In this document: positions 1 through 8,136 of the stretch, piece by piece | Numbering within the stretch: the stretch's first letter is position 1 | Layout: each line of letters starts with the position of its first letter | Source: Shewanella sp. Choline-02u-19 | GTDB taxonomy: Bacteria; Pseudomonadota; Gammaproteobacteria; Enterobacterales; Shewanellaceae | Assembly: GCF_002836205.1 (NCBI RefSeq) | Contig: NZ_PJBE01000013.1 | Location: 2,790,001-2,854,000 of the forward strand | DNA: 64,000 nt | Direction: 5' to 3' | Translations under genes and position numbers: made by a program | The notes under the pieces: model-generated | Database searches by the model: none | Told to the model about the DNA's origin: nothing | What the model saw: only the letters and a program-made list of their open reading frames with translations

Positions 1-75
1 TGAGCTTATTAAAGCCATTAGCAGCTGATCTTTGAAATAGATAAGATTCAAATAGAGAGCTTTAAATCAACAACC

Positions 76-459
76 TTAAAATGCTTGGCAAAAAATAGTG
101 AAGCTAGCAATAATGGCAACAAACCAAGATAAACTTCTTAATGTGCCTTTATCCTTTAAATAAAGTATTTGGTAAGCCACACGTGCAATAACATGCACAA
201 TAGCCGCAATTTCGGCGACCATATTGACTTTTCCCGTCGCTAATACTGCTAACACCGCAATGCCAAAAATAAGCAATGATTCGAAGGCATTTTGATGCCC
301 CGCAACCGCTCTAGCACCAAATCCCGTTAACTTTGATTGCTGGTCACGCGGGTGGCTATTGTCATACCCACCGAGTTTCGCCATCGCGATAGCCACCGGC
401 CCCTTGGCAAAGTAAGGCAACAACATGCCAATGAGTAAACAGATAAGTAAAGTGGTCAT
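76..459 (-). CDS. MAPEG family membrane protein
   Basis: 127-residue, very hydrophobic protein with about four membrane segments (near residues 1-20, 58-75, 82-100 and 107-126). The loop around residues 47-61 (GFGARAVAGHQNAFESL) matches the R-x-x-x-A-H-x-N-x-x-E pattern of the MAPEG superfamily, small inner-membrane proteins related to microsomal glutathione transferases. The ATG is preceded by AAGGG at a good distance. Bacterial members mostly lack assigned substrates, so only the family is claimed. No operon partner is visible; the next gene is divergent. Confidence 0.8.
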   Translation of the reverse strand: MTTLLICLLIGMLLPYFAKGPVAIAMAKLGGYDNSHPRDQQSKLTGFGARAVAGHQNAFESLLIFGIAVLAVLATGKVNMVAEIAAIVHVIARVAYQILYLKDKGTLRSLSWFVAIIASFTIFCQAF

Positions 460-851
460 GCTTAAATCCCTTTTTTAATTTTTATTTGAACGCTAATGTT
501 GTTGAGCGTTAATATTTGAAAGCTTAATGCCCATATTTACAAACCCACACTTGAATGCTATTTCACGAAGATTAAAATGCAAAGTTATTATTGTATATTT
601 TCAATCTACTCAGCACCATAACATGGGCAAGCGTATTAAACACCGCTAAGCATTAAACCTGCCTCTTATGACAAACATCAAATTTCAATAAACAATAAAC
701 AGCTAAAGCGACTAGTTTTATTGACTTTTATTCCAAAGGATTAATAATGAGCCCCTATAAATGCCTAGCTGAATCTAGCTCAAAGTCTATAAGCAGTATA
801 ATGGCGACGAAAGCCATTTTATACGGATAAACAATATTTAAAGGACTATCG
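460..851. other. Divergent intergenic region, no gene seen
   Basis: AT-rich spacer between the MAPEG gene and the zinc-ribbon membrane gene. The only structure noticed is an imperfect hairpin at about 796-824 (GTATAATGGC against GCCATTTTATAC) just upstream of the next start. Its role is unknown. Confidence 0.4.
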
Positions 852-2675
852 ATGCCACACTGTTCTAGCCCACTTTTTATTAATGACATTTTTTGCCCAG
901 ATTGTGGTGATAAAATTGAAACTCCACCGTCGATTAAGCCGCTCACTCAGCAGATCCCTGATATCCTCGATAACTTAAAAACTCACTGCCCCTATGCCAG
1001 TGTTTATACTGGTTGGGTAGAGAAAACACACCACTACCAAAGAGTTTATCGCAGCGGAGGTAACGATAGCCAAACCTTATACTATTCATACTGGTTTTTA
1101 ACGCTGAATAACGAACAAAACGAGCCAATGACCATCAGTATTAGCTCTGAAGACAGTTCATTTGATAGTGTCGCAAAGGGCGATGTCATGACGTTTTTGC
1201 AGCCCACCAGCTATAGCTTAAATTACAAGTTAGCCAATGATGCTGACCGTAATATAGTCACTCATAACGAAGCTGCCACTGCCGTTGTCTTCCATCGCGA
1301 TTCAGGACAAGAGTCAATCCTTGAATCTGCCTATGACGTTGAAGAGTTTTCGACGTTTTCAATCTTACTCAGCACACTCTTCTGGAGTTGCGCAGCTGCA
1401 GCTTCTGGCATGTTTTTTGAGTTATATACTATTGAAATAGCTGCAACTCTCGCCGCCCTCGTCACGCTGGTTTGGTCTACCTACCGTATCAGCAGTAAAA
1501 CTAAAACATTTAAGGCTGAAACCACAAGGCTTGATGAAATTGAATGCACCATCAAGCGCATTCTGAGTGTCTCTGTCACCGGCATGGGTTACGACCGTAG
1601 AGACCGCCCCAGTAACCATAGCGATGTTTACTGTATTCGATGCGAACACCTGCTAGACAGCAACTACCACTATTGTCACTGCTGTGGTGAATCTCAAGTT
1701 TCAGTTATGGCTGAAGAACCCTCGCGATTAGCTCAGAATGCCTTAGAAAACCAAACAAACCTTGGGCATAATGATACAAACGTAGCTATACAATCCCATG
1801 CATTAGCAGCCAATAGCGTAAACGTCACCCCAATCACAAAAGCGAACGGTCAACGTATGACTCGACGCGACAAGATAATTCAAGTCTGTGCACCGTTCGC
1901 CACTGTTGAAAAAACAGAGCATCAACATAAGCACATCTTCGCCAAGAACTATCAATGTGTCTTATCAACCTCATCAAACATTGTTCGCGTAACAGACAAA
2001 GAGGTTGGTACTAGCGTGAGTGATGATACCAATTTCACCACAACAACAACCCGTACCGATTACAGAAATGGTTACGGCAATGTGCGCTCTGAATATAAAA
2101 CAGAGACATCAAGCCATAGGCAAAGAAACTCCAATTTATACGGTGAACTTATCGTTGAAACTCCCGAAGGTGAAGTGCATAGCTTTAAAGCGGTAAGATC
2201 GCTGCTGGGCTCTACCGATGTCGGTGACTGGATACTGTTAGGCTCCAGTAAAATTGAAAGTACAACCGACAAAATTGGCTATGATGAGTTCTATTATAAT
2301 ATCAGCAAAGATAACCTTATCGAACCAGAGTCTCTAACCAGTTGGGGGCGAGTATCGAGTAAAAGCCAAACCATCGTCATATTGATGTTAGCGCTTGCAG
2401 TTGCTAGTACTATTTACTTCCACGATATAATGAATATTGTTGGCCCACTGGTGCCTGAGCTTATATGGAATTTGGTATTTGGTTTAACTAATTTACTCAC
2501 TCTGCCCATTAACTACACACCTATGGTGCTATTTAGTCTATTTTTTGTTGTCGTGTTAGTTGTCGCAAAAATGTATGCAAACAACACCAAAAGGAAGCTG
2601 CACTCGGCGCTCAAGCCTCTACAGGCTACGCTTAAAAAGTGCCAACAAGCCCGAGAGTCTTTCAATAAAATTTAA
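852..2675 (+). CDS. Membrane protein with two zinc ribbons and duplicated architecture
   Basis: 607 residues; I do not recognise a named family. It reads as two similar halves. Half one has a Cys cluster at residues 4-18 (ending CPDC), a soluble region rich in Tyr/Ser/Thr (about 45-160), and a hydrophobic pair at about 170-212. Half two has a second zinc-ribbon-like cluster at about 262-280 (CIRC, then CHCC), a soluble region (about 335-500) and hydrophobic segments at about 507-575. Each soluble part ends in a similar G-D stretch (KGDVMTFLQ; VGDWILLGS). The ATG has AAGGA six bases upstream, and the gene ends at a strong terminator, so it is probably monocistronic. Treating the halves as a duplication, and the topology, are inferences. 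Confidence 0.75.
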   Translation: MPHCSSPLFINDIFCPDCGDKIETPPSIKPLTQQIPDILDNLKTHCPYASVYTGWVEKTHHYQRVYRSGGNDSQTLYYSYWFLTLNNEQNEPMTISISSEDSSFDSVAKGDVMTFLQPTSYSLNYKLANDADRNIVTHNEAATAVVFHRDSGQESILESAYDVEEFSTFSILLSTLFWSCAAAASGMFFELYTIEIAATLAALVTLVWSTYRISSKTKTFKAETTRLDEIECTIKRILSVSVTGMGYDRRDRPSNHSDVYCIRCEHLLDSNYHYCHCCGESQVSVMAEEPSRLAQNALENQTNLGHNDTNVAIQSHALAANSVNVTPITKANGQRMTRRDKIIQVCAPFATVEKTEHQHKHIFAKNYQCVLSTSSNIVRVTDKEVGTSVSDDTNFTTTTTRTDYRNGYGNVRSEYKTETSSHRQRNSNLYGELIVETPEGEVHSFKAVRSLLGSTDVGDWILLGSSKIESTTDKIGYDEFYYNISKDNLIEPESLTSWGRVSSKSQTIVILMLALAVASTIYFHDIMNIVGPLVPELIWNLVFGLTNLLTLPINYTPMVLFSLFFVVVLVVAKMYANNTKRKLHSALKPLQATLKKCQQARESFNKI

Positions 2676-2685
2676 GTTCGCCCAT

Positions 2686-2717
2686 AAAAATAGCGCCTTA
2701 TAAGGCGCTATTTTTTT
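2686..2717 (+). terminator. Rho-independent terminator
   Basis: Near-perfect stem of TAGCGCCTTA against TAAGGCGCTA with almost no loop, flanked by an A run before and a T run after. It lies 11 bases beyond the zinc-ribbon gene. The flanking A and T runs mean it could also act on the other strand. Confidence 0.9.
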
Positions 2718-2934
2718 AAATTTAAACCACAACGCCTACAAAAAACAAAATCAACTAGCTGCATCGATTAAGGTGAATTAGCATCATCCTAAATATGATA
2801 GCAAAGCCCCTATAATTTTGTTCACGGCGCCTCGCTATTGAATCAGCAGCATTAATCACAATCGTTAATGACAACATTGAATCACAACAGATCGTTCTTT
2901 ATGTCGGCGCTCTGTTCAGCTGTAAACTATCTCA

Positions 2935-3792
2935 CTATCTCACTTTATCAAGTGCAGCGCATAACGCTTCAACGCCCAGCAGTGCCCGTGGTGCAGCCCG
3001 GTGCAACAAGTCAGCATTGAGTTGATAGATGTGTTGGTTCTTTACTGCAGGGATCTCCGGCCATTGGCTCCAATCCACACCAATGATGTTACCTTCATCC
3101 TGGCTCTGTAAAATCACCTGCGGCATTTTAAGCAAAACGCTTTCTAAACTCACTTGAGGGTAATCATTAGCCGAGTCTACGAACACATTATCACCATGGC
3201 ACACCGTAATAATCTGTTGGATCCAACTGTTTTTAGCGACCGTCATCATGGGAGTTGACCAAAGCTGATAGAAGACTTTTACTTCAGGTTTAGCAGCGTT
3301 ATCACTGCGCAGTAATTTAAGCTGTTTGAGGTAATTGGTTGCCACGCTATGCGCCTGAGTTTTATGACCCGTCAGCTCACCTAACGCCTCTAATTCAGCA
3401 GCCACCGCTTCAAGAGTTTTAGGATTACTATTAAACACCTTGAAACCCAGCTCTTTGATACGCTCAATATCTTCCGCTTTATTACCGTCTTGCCACACCA
3501 CAACCAAGTCAGGGTTTAGCTCAAGCACCCGCTCAATTTGAATACCATAATAACCACCAATACGAGGGATTTGTAACGCCGCTTCTGGATAGTCGGCATG
3601 ATCTGTGGTCGCCAATATCGACTCCCCAGCACCAATGGCATACAGCATCTCAACCGCATGTGGCGATAATGCCACAATGCGTTTAGCCGGCTCAGAATCC
3701 GCAGCATAGGCAACCGATACCGTTGATAACGCAGCAGTGGATACACATACTCCAGCCACAACCGCTAATAAAAATTTAGACAAGATGTTCAT
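2935..3792 (-). CDS. btuF: Vitamin B12 ABC transporter, periplasmic binding protein BtuF
   Basis: 285 residues with an N-terminal signal peptide (about 1-30, ending near VAYA). The mature part begins with the class III binding-protein pattern RIVALSPHAVEMLYAIGAG and continues with a DHADYPEAA loop and IERVLELNPDLVVVW, all typical of BtuF-type helical-backbone proteins. It captures cobalamin in the periplasm and delivers it to BtuCD. It is the last gene of the minus-strand B12 cluster, but a 353-base gap carrying a palindromic repeat separates it from cobO, so its expression may be partly uncoupled. The ATG has a clear AAGGA ribosome site. Confidence 0.9.
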   Translation of the reverse strand: MNILSKFLLAVVAGVCVSTAALSTVSVAYAADSEPAKRIVALSPHAVEMLYAIGAGESILATTDHADYPEAALQIPRIGGYYGIQIERVLELNPDLVVVWQDGNKAEDIERIKELGFKVFNSNPKTLEAVAAELEALGELTGHKTQAHSVATNYLKQLKLLRSDNAAKPEVKVFYQLWSTPMMTVAKNSWIQQIITVCHGDNVFVDSANDYPQVSLESVLLKMPQVILQSQDEGNIIGVDWSQWPEIPAVKNQHIYQLNADLLHRAAPRALLGVEALCAALDKVR

Positions 3793-3820
3793 AAAATCCT
3801 TTTAAATATAGGTTAAAACT

Positions 3821-4064
3821 GATTAAAGCCGGTTAAAGCTAAGACGATACTAGCCAAGACGGAAGAGCCGATAACGGCAAAGATGAAAAATACAAAGTAT
3901 TTTCATCGGCTTTCTATCATCTTAGCTTTTCCAGCTTCAAATCGACCTCAAATTGGCTCTTAATCTGCCTCTAATCGACTCTTAATCTGCTTCTACCCTC
4001 TTAGCTTTCCCGGCTTCAAACCGTCTCAGCTTCTACCGTCTTAGCTCATTTCGGCTTTAAACCG
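3821..4064. repeat. Long imperfect palindrome, cob-cluster repeat family, copy A
   Basis: Gap between cobO and btuF. Both arms contain AGCTAAGACG in opposite orientation (left near 3837-3846, matching words right near 4037-4046). The central part can pair through GATGAAAA and TTTTCATC around 3883-3914. Words such as AGAGCCGATAA, CGGCTTTAAACCG, CCGTCTCAGC and CTCTTAATC recur and are shared with the gap between cobS and cobT. The transcript could form a long branched hairpin inside the operon. No coding frame here looks real. Function is unknown; mRNA processing or stability control is one possibility. Confidence 0.7.
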
Positions 4065-4146
4065 TGCTCCCCCTGAGCATACGAGTAGTATGTGATGGGG
4101 TAGGAAAAAGAAGACAATGCAGTCATCATTTCAAACAGGAAGAAAT

Positions 4147-4788
4147 TTAGTAATCGAAGCCGGGTTGGGCTTTGATGCCTGCATCAAACGCATGCTTTAT
4201 CGGCTGCACTTCGCTCACGGTATCGGCTATCTCTATAATCGCTCGGTGGCAGGCTCTGCCCGTCACGATGACATGCTGCATTTTAGGGCGATTTTGTAAT
4301 GCTTTAATCACCCGTTCCACGTCTAAATAGTGGTAGCTCACCATGTAGGTCAGTTCATCTAACATGACCAAATCTATGCTTTCATCTTGCAGTAACTTTT
4401 CAGCTTGGTCCCATGCTTTCACTGCGGCTGCGGTGTCTTTTTCTTTGTCTTGGGTTTCCCAAGTAAAGCCGGTTCCCATTACATGAAAGTCGACGCCAGC
4501 GCCTTCTAGCAAGGTACGTTCACCGCACTCCCAGTTGCCTTTAATAAACTGTACTACAGCCGCTTTTTTTCCATGACCCACGGCGCGTGCTACGGTGCCA
4601 AACCCTGAAGTCGATTTACCTTTACCGTTACCGGTTAGCACCAGAAGAATACCTTTCTCCTCTTGAGCTTTAGCTATTTTGGCATCAACACCCTCTTTAA
4701 GGCGTTGCTGACGCGCTTTGTGACGCTCTGCTTTAATCTTTTCTACGGACTTATTTTCGCCGCTTTCAGGCTCGTTTGAATCGCTCAT
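4147..4788 (-). CDS. cobO: Cob(I)yrinic acid a,c-diamide adenosyltransferase (CobO/BtuR)
   Basis: 213 residues. After a charged N-terminal region (about 1-40) comes the P-loop GNGKGKST (about residues 53-60), the signature of the CobA/CobO/BtuR family, which transfers adenosyl from ATP to the cobalt of corrinoids. Further family blocks are VVQFIKGNWECGE and the LVMLDELTYMVSY Walker-B-like stretch. It supplies adenosylated corrinoid to CobQ, CobU and CobS in the same cluster. ATG start with AGGA six bases upstream. Length is usual for the family. Confidence 0.93.
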   Translation of the reverse strand: MSDSNEPESGENKSVEKIKAERHKARQQRLKEGVDAKIAKAQEEKGILLVLTGNGKGKSTSGFGTVARAVGHGKKAAVVQFIKGNWECGERTLLEGAGVDFHVMGTGFTWETQDKEKDTAAAVKAWDQAEKLLQDESIDLVMLDELTYMVSYHYLDVERVIKALQNRPKMQHVIVTGRACHRAIIEIADTVSEVQPIKHAFDAGIKAQPGFDY

Positions 4789-4899
4789 TACATATCCTTG
4801 TGCATAGGGTTACTTGTGCATTTTCATTTGCACATAGTGTTAATTAAAAAGTGAATTTTGATGTTCAATACTGTTTATTTCTGCGGTGTTCAAATACCG

Positions 4900-6486
4900 C
4901 TAATTCCAAATATCAGTCAACGCATCAACATCTAAATGTTGCTCTAGTACGTCGGCTAAACGGTTCAGCTGCTGCTCTCTTATCTGGTCAACATCAATGC
5001 TGTTGGCATCTTGCATCCCCGCCCATTGCAGTAGCAGTTGGCAAGCTGCAGGTGAATCAAATAAACCGTGCATATAGGTGCCAAGAATTTGATTATCAGC
5101 AGATAACATACCTTCACTCTGCCAACGCTGAGGCTGGGTTTGTTCAGCGTCATTGACTCGCCGCGTTAGCGTTAATGGCTGCTCCAATGTCATTAGCGGT
5201 TTAGAGCGACCACAGTGAATTTCATATCCCTTGACCTCCACTTGCTGTTCAAGCAGCGACAACACGCCTTCAACTTGCAGCAGCACTTTATCATTGGTCA
5301 GTTCAGTCACCAGCGGCAGTAAACCTAAGCCTTCAGAGCAGCCAATACTGCCTTCAACGCCATCAGGGTCATCAATCAAATGCCCTAGCATTTGATAACC
5401 ACCACAAATGCCCAACACCTTGCCGCCATAACGTAGGTGCTTTTCTAGTTCACTGTCCCAACCTTGCTCTCGAATAAAGTCGAGATCGGCGCGCACATTC
5501 TTACTGCCTGGAATAATGATTAAATCAGCAGGCGGTAAACATGAGTGGGCCGTATGGTCATTTTTCTGCGATTGGCTTTGAGATTGAGTTTGCAGTGACA
5601 CATAATTGAAATCGATCTGGGGGTTGAGTCGTAATGGGTCAAAGTCGGTGTGGTTACTGATGCGAGGCAACACTAGCACCAGTACTTTTAATCTTGTTTG
5701 AGCGCTCTTTTCTGGCGCTGCGATTAGCGCATCTTCGGCATCTAAATGCAGATCGTGCAAATATGGCAGAACTCCCAACACCGGCTTTTTGGTGTAATCT
5801 TCCAGCCAATCTAAGCCCGATTGCAACAAGCTAATATCGCCGCGAAATCGGTTGATAACAAAGCCTTTCACCCGAGCCTGTTCTGATTCACTTAATAGCG
5901 CCAATGTTCCCACTAAGTGTGCAAACACACCGCCTTTATCGATATCAGCAATAATAATCACTGGGCAATCAACTTCTTCGGCAAAGCCCATATTGGCGAT
6001 ATCGCCTTCGCGCAGATTGATCTCAGCCGGACTGCCAGCGCCCTCGACAAACACCACTTCGTAATCATCACATAAGCGCTGAAACGACTGCTTAACCGCA
6101 GCCATCGCTTTGACCCGATAACCGTCGGCATTTTTGCCAAAGTAGTCCTGCGCCTCCATCTTCATTAAGGCTTTACCGTGCACAATCACTTGCGAACCAG
6201 TATCTGAACTGGGTTTTAACAATACCGGGTTAAAATCGATTTGAGGCTCTAGTCTACAGGCCACCGCTTGCAATGCTTGCGCGCGGCCAATTTCGCCGCC
6301 ATCGATTGTCACTGCGCTATTAAGCGCCATGTTTTGCGGCTTAAATGGGGCAACCTTATGCCCAGCTCTAACAAACAAACGGCACAAACCTGCGACCAAG
6401 GTACTTTTACCCGCATCGGACGTCGTCCCTTGCACCATTAATACTTTGGCTTTTTTATTGTTATTATTGTTATCTAACGTCGCCAC
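4900..6486 (-). CDS. cobQ: Cobyric acid synthase (glutamine-dependent amidase) CobQ
   Basis: 528 residues, slightly long for CobQ/CbiP. The N-terminal domain has the dethiobiotin-synthetase-like ATP site VQGTTSDAGKS (about 18-28). The C-terminal class I glutamine amidotransferase domain has its nucleophile in GICGGYQ (near residue 360) and the catalytic His in YMHGLFDSPA (near 470). It amidates adenosylcobyrinic acid a,c-diamide to cobyric acid. The start is GTG, not ATG, with AGGAG seven bases upstream. Five consecutive Asn near the start come from an AAC/AAT run and may vary in length. It begins 12 bases after cobU, so the two are co-transcribed. Confidence 0.93.
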   Translation of the reverse strand: MATLDNNNNNKKAKVLMVQGTTSDAGKSTLVAGLCRLFVRAGHKVAPFKPQNMALNSAVTIDGGEIGRAQALQAVACRLEPQIDFNPVLLKPSSDTGSQVIVHGKALMKMEAQDYFGKNADGYRVKAMAAVKQSFQRLCDDYEVVFVEGAGSPAEINLREGDIANMGFAEEVDCPVIIIADIDKGGVFAHLVGTLALLSESEQARVKGFVINRFRGDISLLQSGLDWLEDYTKKPVLGVLPYLHDLHLDAEDALIAAPEKSAQTRLKVLVLVLPRISNHTDFDPLRLNPQIDFNYVSLQTQSQSQSQKNDHTAHSCLPPADLIIIPGSKNVRADLDFIREQGWDSELEKHLRYGGKVLGICGGYQMLGHLIDDPDGVEGSIGCSEGLGLLPLVTELTNDKVLLQVEGVLSLLEQQVEVKGYEIHCGRSKPLMTLEQPLTLTRRVNDAEQTQPQRWQSEGMLSADNQILGTYMHGLFDSPAACQLLLQWAGMQDANSIDVDQIREQQLNRLADVLEQHLDVDALTDIWN

Positions 6487-6498
6487 AACACTTCTCCT

Positions 6499-7041
6499 TT
6501 AGCCTTTCAGACTCAGCGGTAAACCCGCTGTTACCAAAGTGACTTTATCTGCAATAGCAGCAATATCTTGATGCAGCCAACCCGCTTCATCAACAAAGCG
6601 ACGACTGATCTCGCCCATGGGCACAATACCGCAGCCCACTTCGTTACTGACTAAAATAACCTCTGCAGATAGCGCGGCAATAGCTTGTAAAAACTCAGTT
6701 TTAGTCGTTTGCCAATCGCTAGACGATTGCAGTAAATGATTCGTCAGCCACAGCGTTAAGCAGTCAACTAACACAATACTATTGACCTTTACATTGGCTG
6801 TTAATGCCGCCGAAAGCGCCAATGGCGACTCAATCGTGCGCCACGTTATGGCATGGTTATTACGCTGAGATTGATGCTGAGCGATACGTTCGCTCATCTC
6901 ACTGTCGAGCGCCTCAGCGGTCGCAAAATAGAGACACTCTAACTCAGCGCCATTTTGACTCTCCGCTAGACGCCGAATCACGAGTGATTCAGCAAAGCGA
7001 CTTTTGCCGCTGCGGGCACCACCCAAAACCAAATGGATCAC
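6499..7041 (-). CDS. cobU: Adenosylcobinamide kinase / adenosylcobinamide-phosphate guanylyltransferase CobU
   Basis: The protein begins VIHLVLGGARSGKS, with the family P-loop at residues 7-14, followed later by VDCLTLWLTNHLL and LVSNEVGCGIVP (the guanylate-binding region). CobU phosphorylates adenosylcobinamide and then attaches GMP, making Ado-GDP-cobinamide for CobS. A longer frame starting with TTG at 7077 exists, but AGGAG lies seven bases upstream of GTG at 7041. That GTG overlaps the cobS stop as GTGA, a classic translational-coupling arrangement, so 180 residues is preferred. Confidence 0.93.
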   Translation of the reverse strand: MIHLVLGGARSGKSRFAESLVIRRLAESQNGAELECLYFATAEALDSEMSERIAQHQSQRNNHAITWRTIESPLALSAALTANVKVNSIVLVDCLTLWLTNHLLQSSSDWQTTKTEFLQAIAALSAEVILVSNEVGCGIVPMGEISRRFVDEAGWLHQDIAAIADKVTLVTAGLPLSLKG

Positions 7042-7817
7042 CAAGACACTCCTAAAATTAACAGCAGCAGATAACAAGCCAGCTCAGCTATCTGCTGCGT
7101 AGCGCCGAGGGTATCGCCGGTATAACCGCCAATCTGCTTTCTAAACCATCCCGCCAAGGCAAATCGCACAATAAATAGACCGGAAACAATCACAATTGCT
7201 TGCATCAGCGTTAAGAGCAGCAGCAATACTGCGCCGCTAGCTAATAAAATCGATAACTCATTAACGCCTTGATGCATGGCCAACGGCTTGCTTTTACTGC
7301 TGGCATCTTCAGAAACGTACTGCTCTGAATATATTAAACTGGCCGCAGTGACTCGGCTCAGGGTATGACCGATAATCAACGCTAAGCTGACACTGCTAGG
7401 GGAAAATAACGCTAATTCGCTGAGCAATTGCCACTTGAGTAACAATGCCAATACCAGTGCTAACGCACCGTAACTGCCTAAGCGAGAGTCTTTCATGATG
7501 CTCAGTTTTGCTTCAACCGTCCAGCCGCCACCTAAACCATCGGCGCTATCGGCTAAACCATCTTCATGAAACCCACCCGTTAGCAAGACGCTAGCAATCA
7601 TGGCAAATACAATCGCAATCGTCGGTGACACCCAATAGAGCATCACGCTATAAACTAACGCGCTCAGTCCCCCAATTAAGGTACCCACCAACCCAAAATA
7701 GCGACTGGCTTGATTGAGTTTATCTGCATCTACCTCAATCCATTTTGGCATCGGGATCCGAGTAAAGAACCCCATCGCGATAAAAAACAGATTAAGCTGT
7801 TTGAGCCAAGGCTGCAT
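7038..7817 (-). CDS. cobS: Adenosylcobinamide-GDP ribazoletransferase CobS
   Basis: 259 residues, an integral inner-membrane protein with several hydrophobic segments. The signature GGFHEDGLADSADGLGGG (about 79-96) carries the acidic metal-binding residues of CobS. The enzyme joins Ado-GDP-cobinamide with alpha-ribazole (or its phosphate) to give adenosylcobalamin (phosphate). The C-terminal stop overlaps the cobU start by the four bases GTGA. Upstream, toward cobT, is a repeat-filled gap. ATG start with AGGA nine bases upstream. Confidence 0.93.
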   Translation of the reverse strand: MQPWLKQLNLFFIAMGFFTRIPMPKWIEVDADKLNQASRYFGLVGTLIGGLSALVYSVMLYWVSPTIAIVFAMIASVLLTGGFHEDGLADSADGLGGGWTVEAKLSIMKDSRLGSYGALALVLALLLKWQLLSELALFSPSSVSLALIIGHTLSRVTAASLIYSEQYVSEDASSKSKPLAMHQGVNELSILLASGAVLLLLLTLMQAIVIVSGLFIVRFALAGWFRKQIGGYTGDTLGATQQIAELACYLLLLILGVSW

Positions 7818-7840
7818 TTAGAAATATCCTTAAAGTAATA

Positions 7841-8136
7841 GATTAAAAGCCGATTAGAAGACGGTTGAGAGCAGAATAAGAGCCGATAAAAGCAAAGACG
7901 AGGAAGAGCCGAGAAAAGACCTAAAAAGCTTGAATCGTCTCAGCCTGTACCGTCTCTGCTCGCACTATCCGGCTCTTAATCGATTATCACCGTCTCAGCT
8001 TGTACCGTCTCAGCTTGTACCGTCTCAGCCTGTTTCGTCTCTGCTCGTACCGTCTCAGCACTATCCGGCTTTAAATCGGCTCTTAATCGATTATCACCGT
8101 CTCAGCACTATCCGGCTCTTAATCGACTTTTAAATC
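7841..8136. repeat. Long imperfect palindrome with 15-bp tandem units, cob-cluster repeat family, copy B
   Basis: Gap between cobT and cobS. The outer arms are inverted (plus-strand GATTAAAAGCCGATTA at 7841-7856; minus-strand GATTTAAAAGTCGATTA from 8136 inward), and the right arm includes the cobT stop codon. Inside are tandem 15-bp units of the type ACCGTCTCAGCTTGT (three near-identical copies at about 7988-8032, then decayed ones), and three copies of ACTATCCGGCT with a following TTAA-TCG segment. The same words occur in copy A at 3821-4064. A short open frame through this region is only the repeat translated. Confidence 0.8.

Noticed and set aside
1..75. Possible gene end at the left edge
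   Set aside because: No frame with recognisable sequence; too short to judge.
4117..4299. Plus-strand frame overlapping the 3' end of cobO
   Set aside because: Antisense shadow of a well-conserved enzyme.
7042..7077. Longer cobU starting at TTG 7077
   Set aside because: AGGAG is positioned for GTG 7041, which overlaps the cobS stop as GTGA; the extra residues precede the conserved start of the family.
7930..8133. 67-codon plus-strand frame between cobS and cobT
   Set aside because: Composed of the repeated 15-base units and antisense to the operon.
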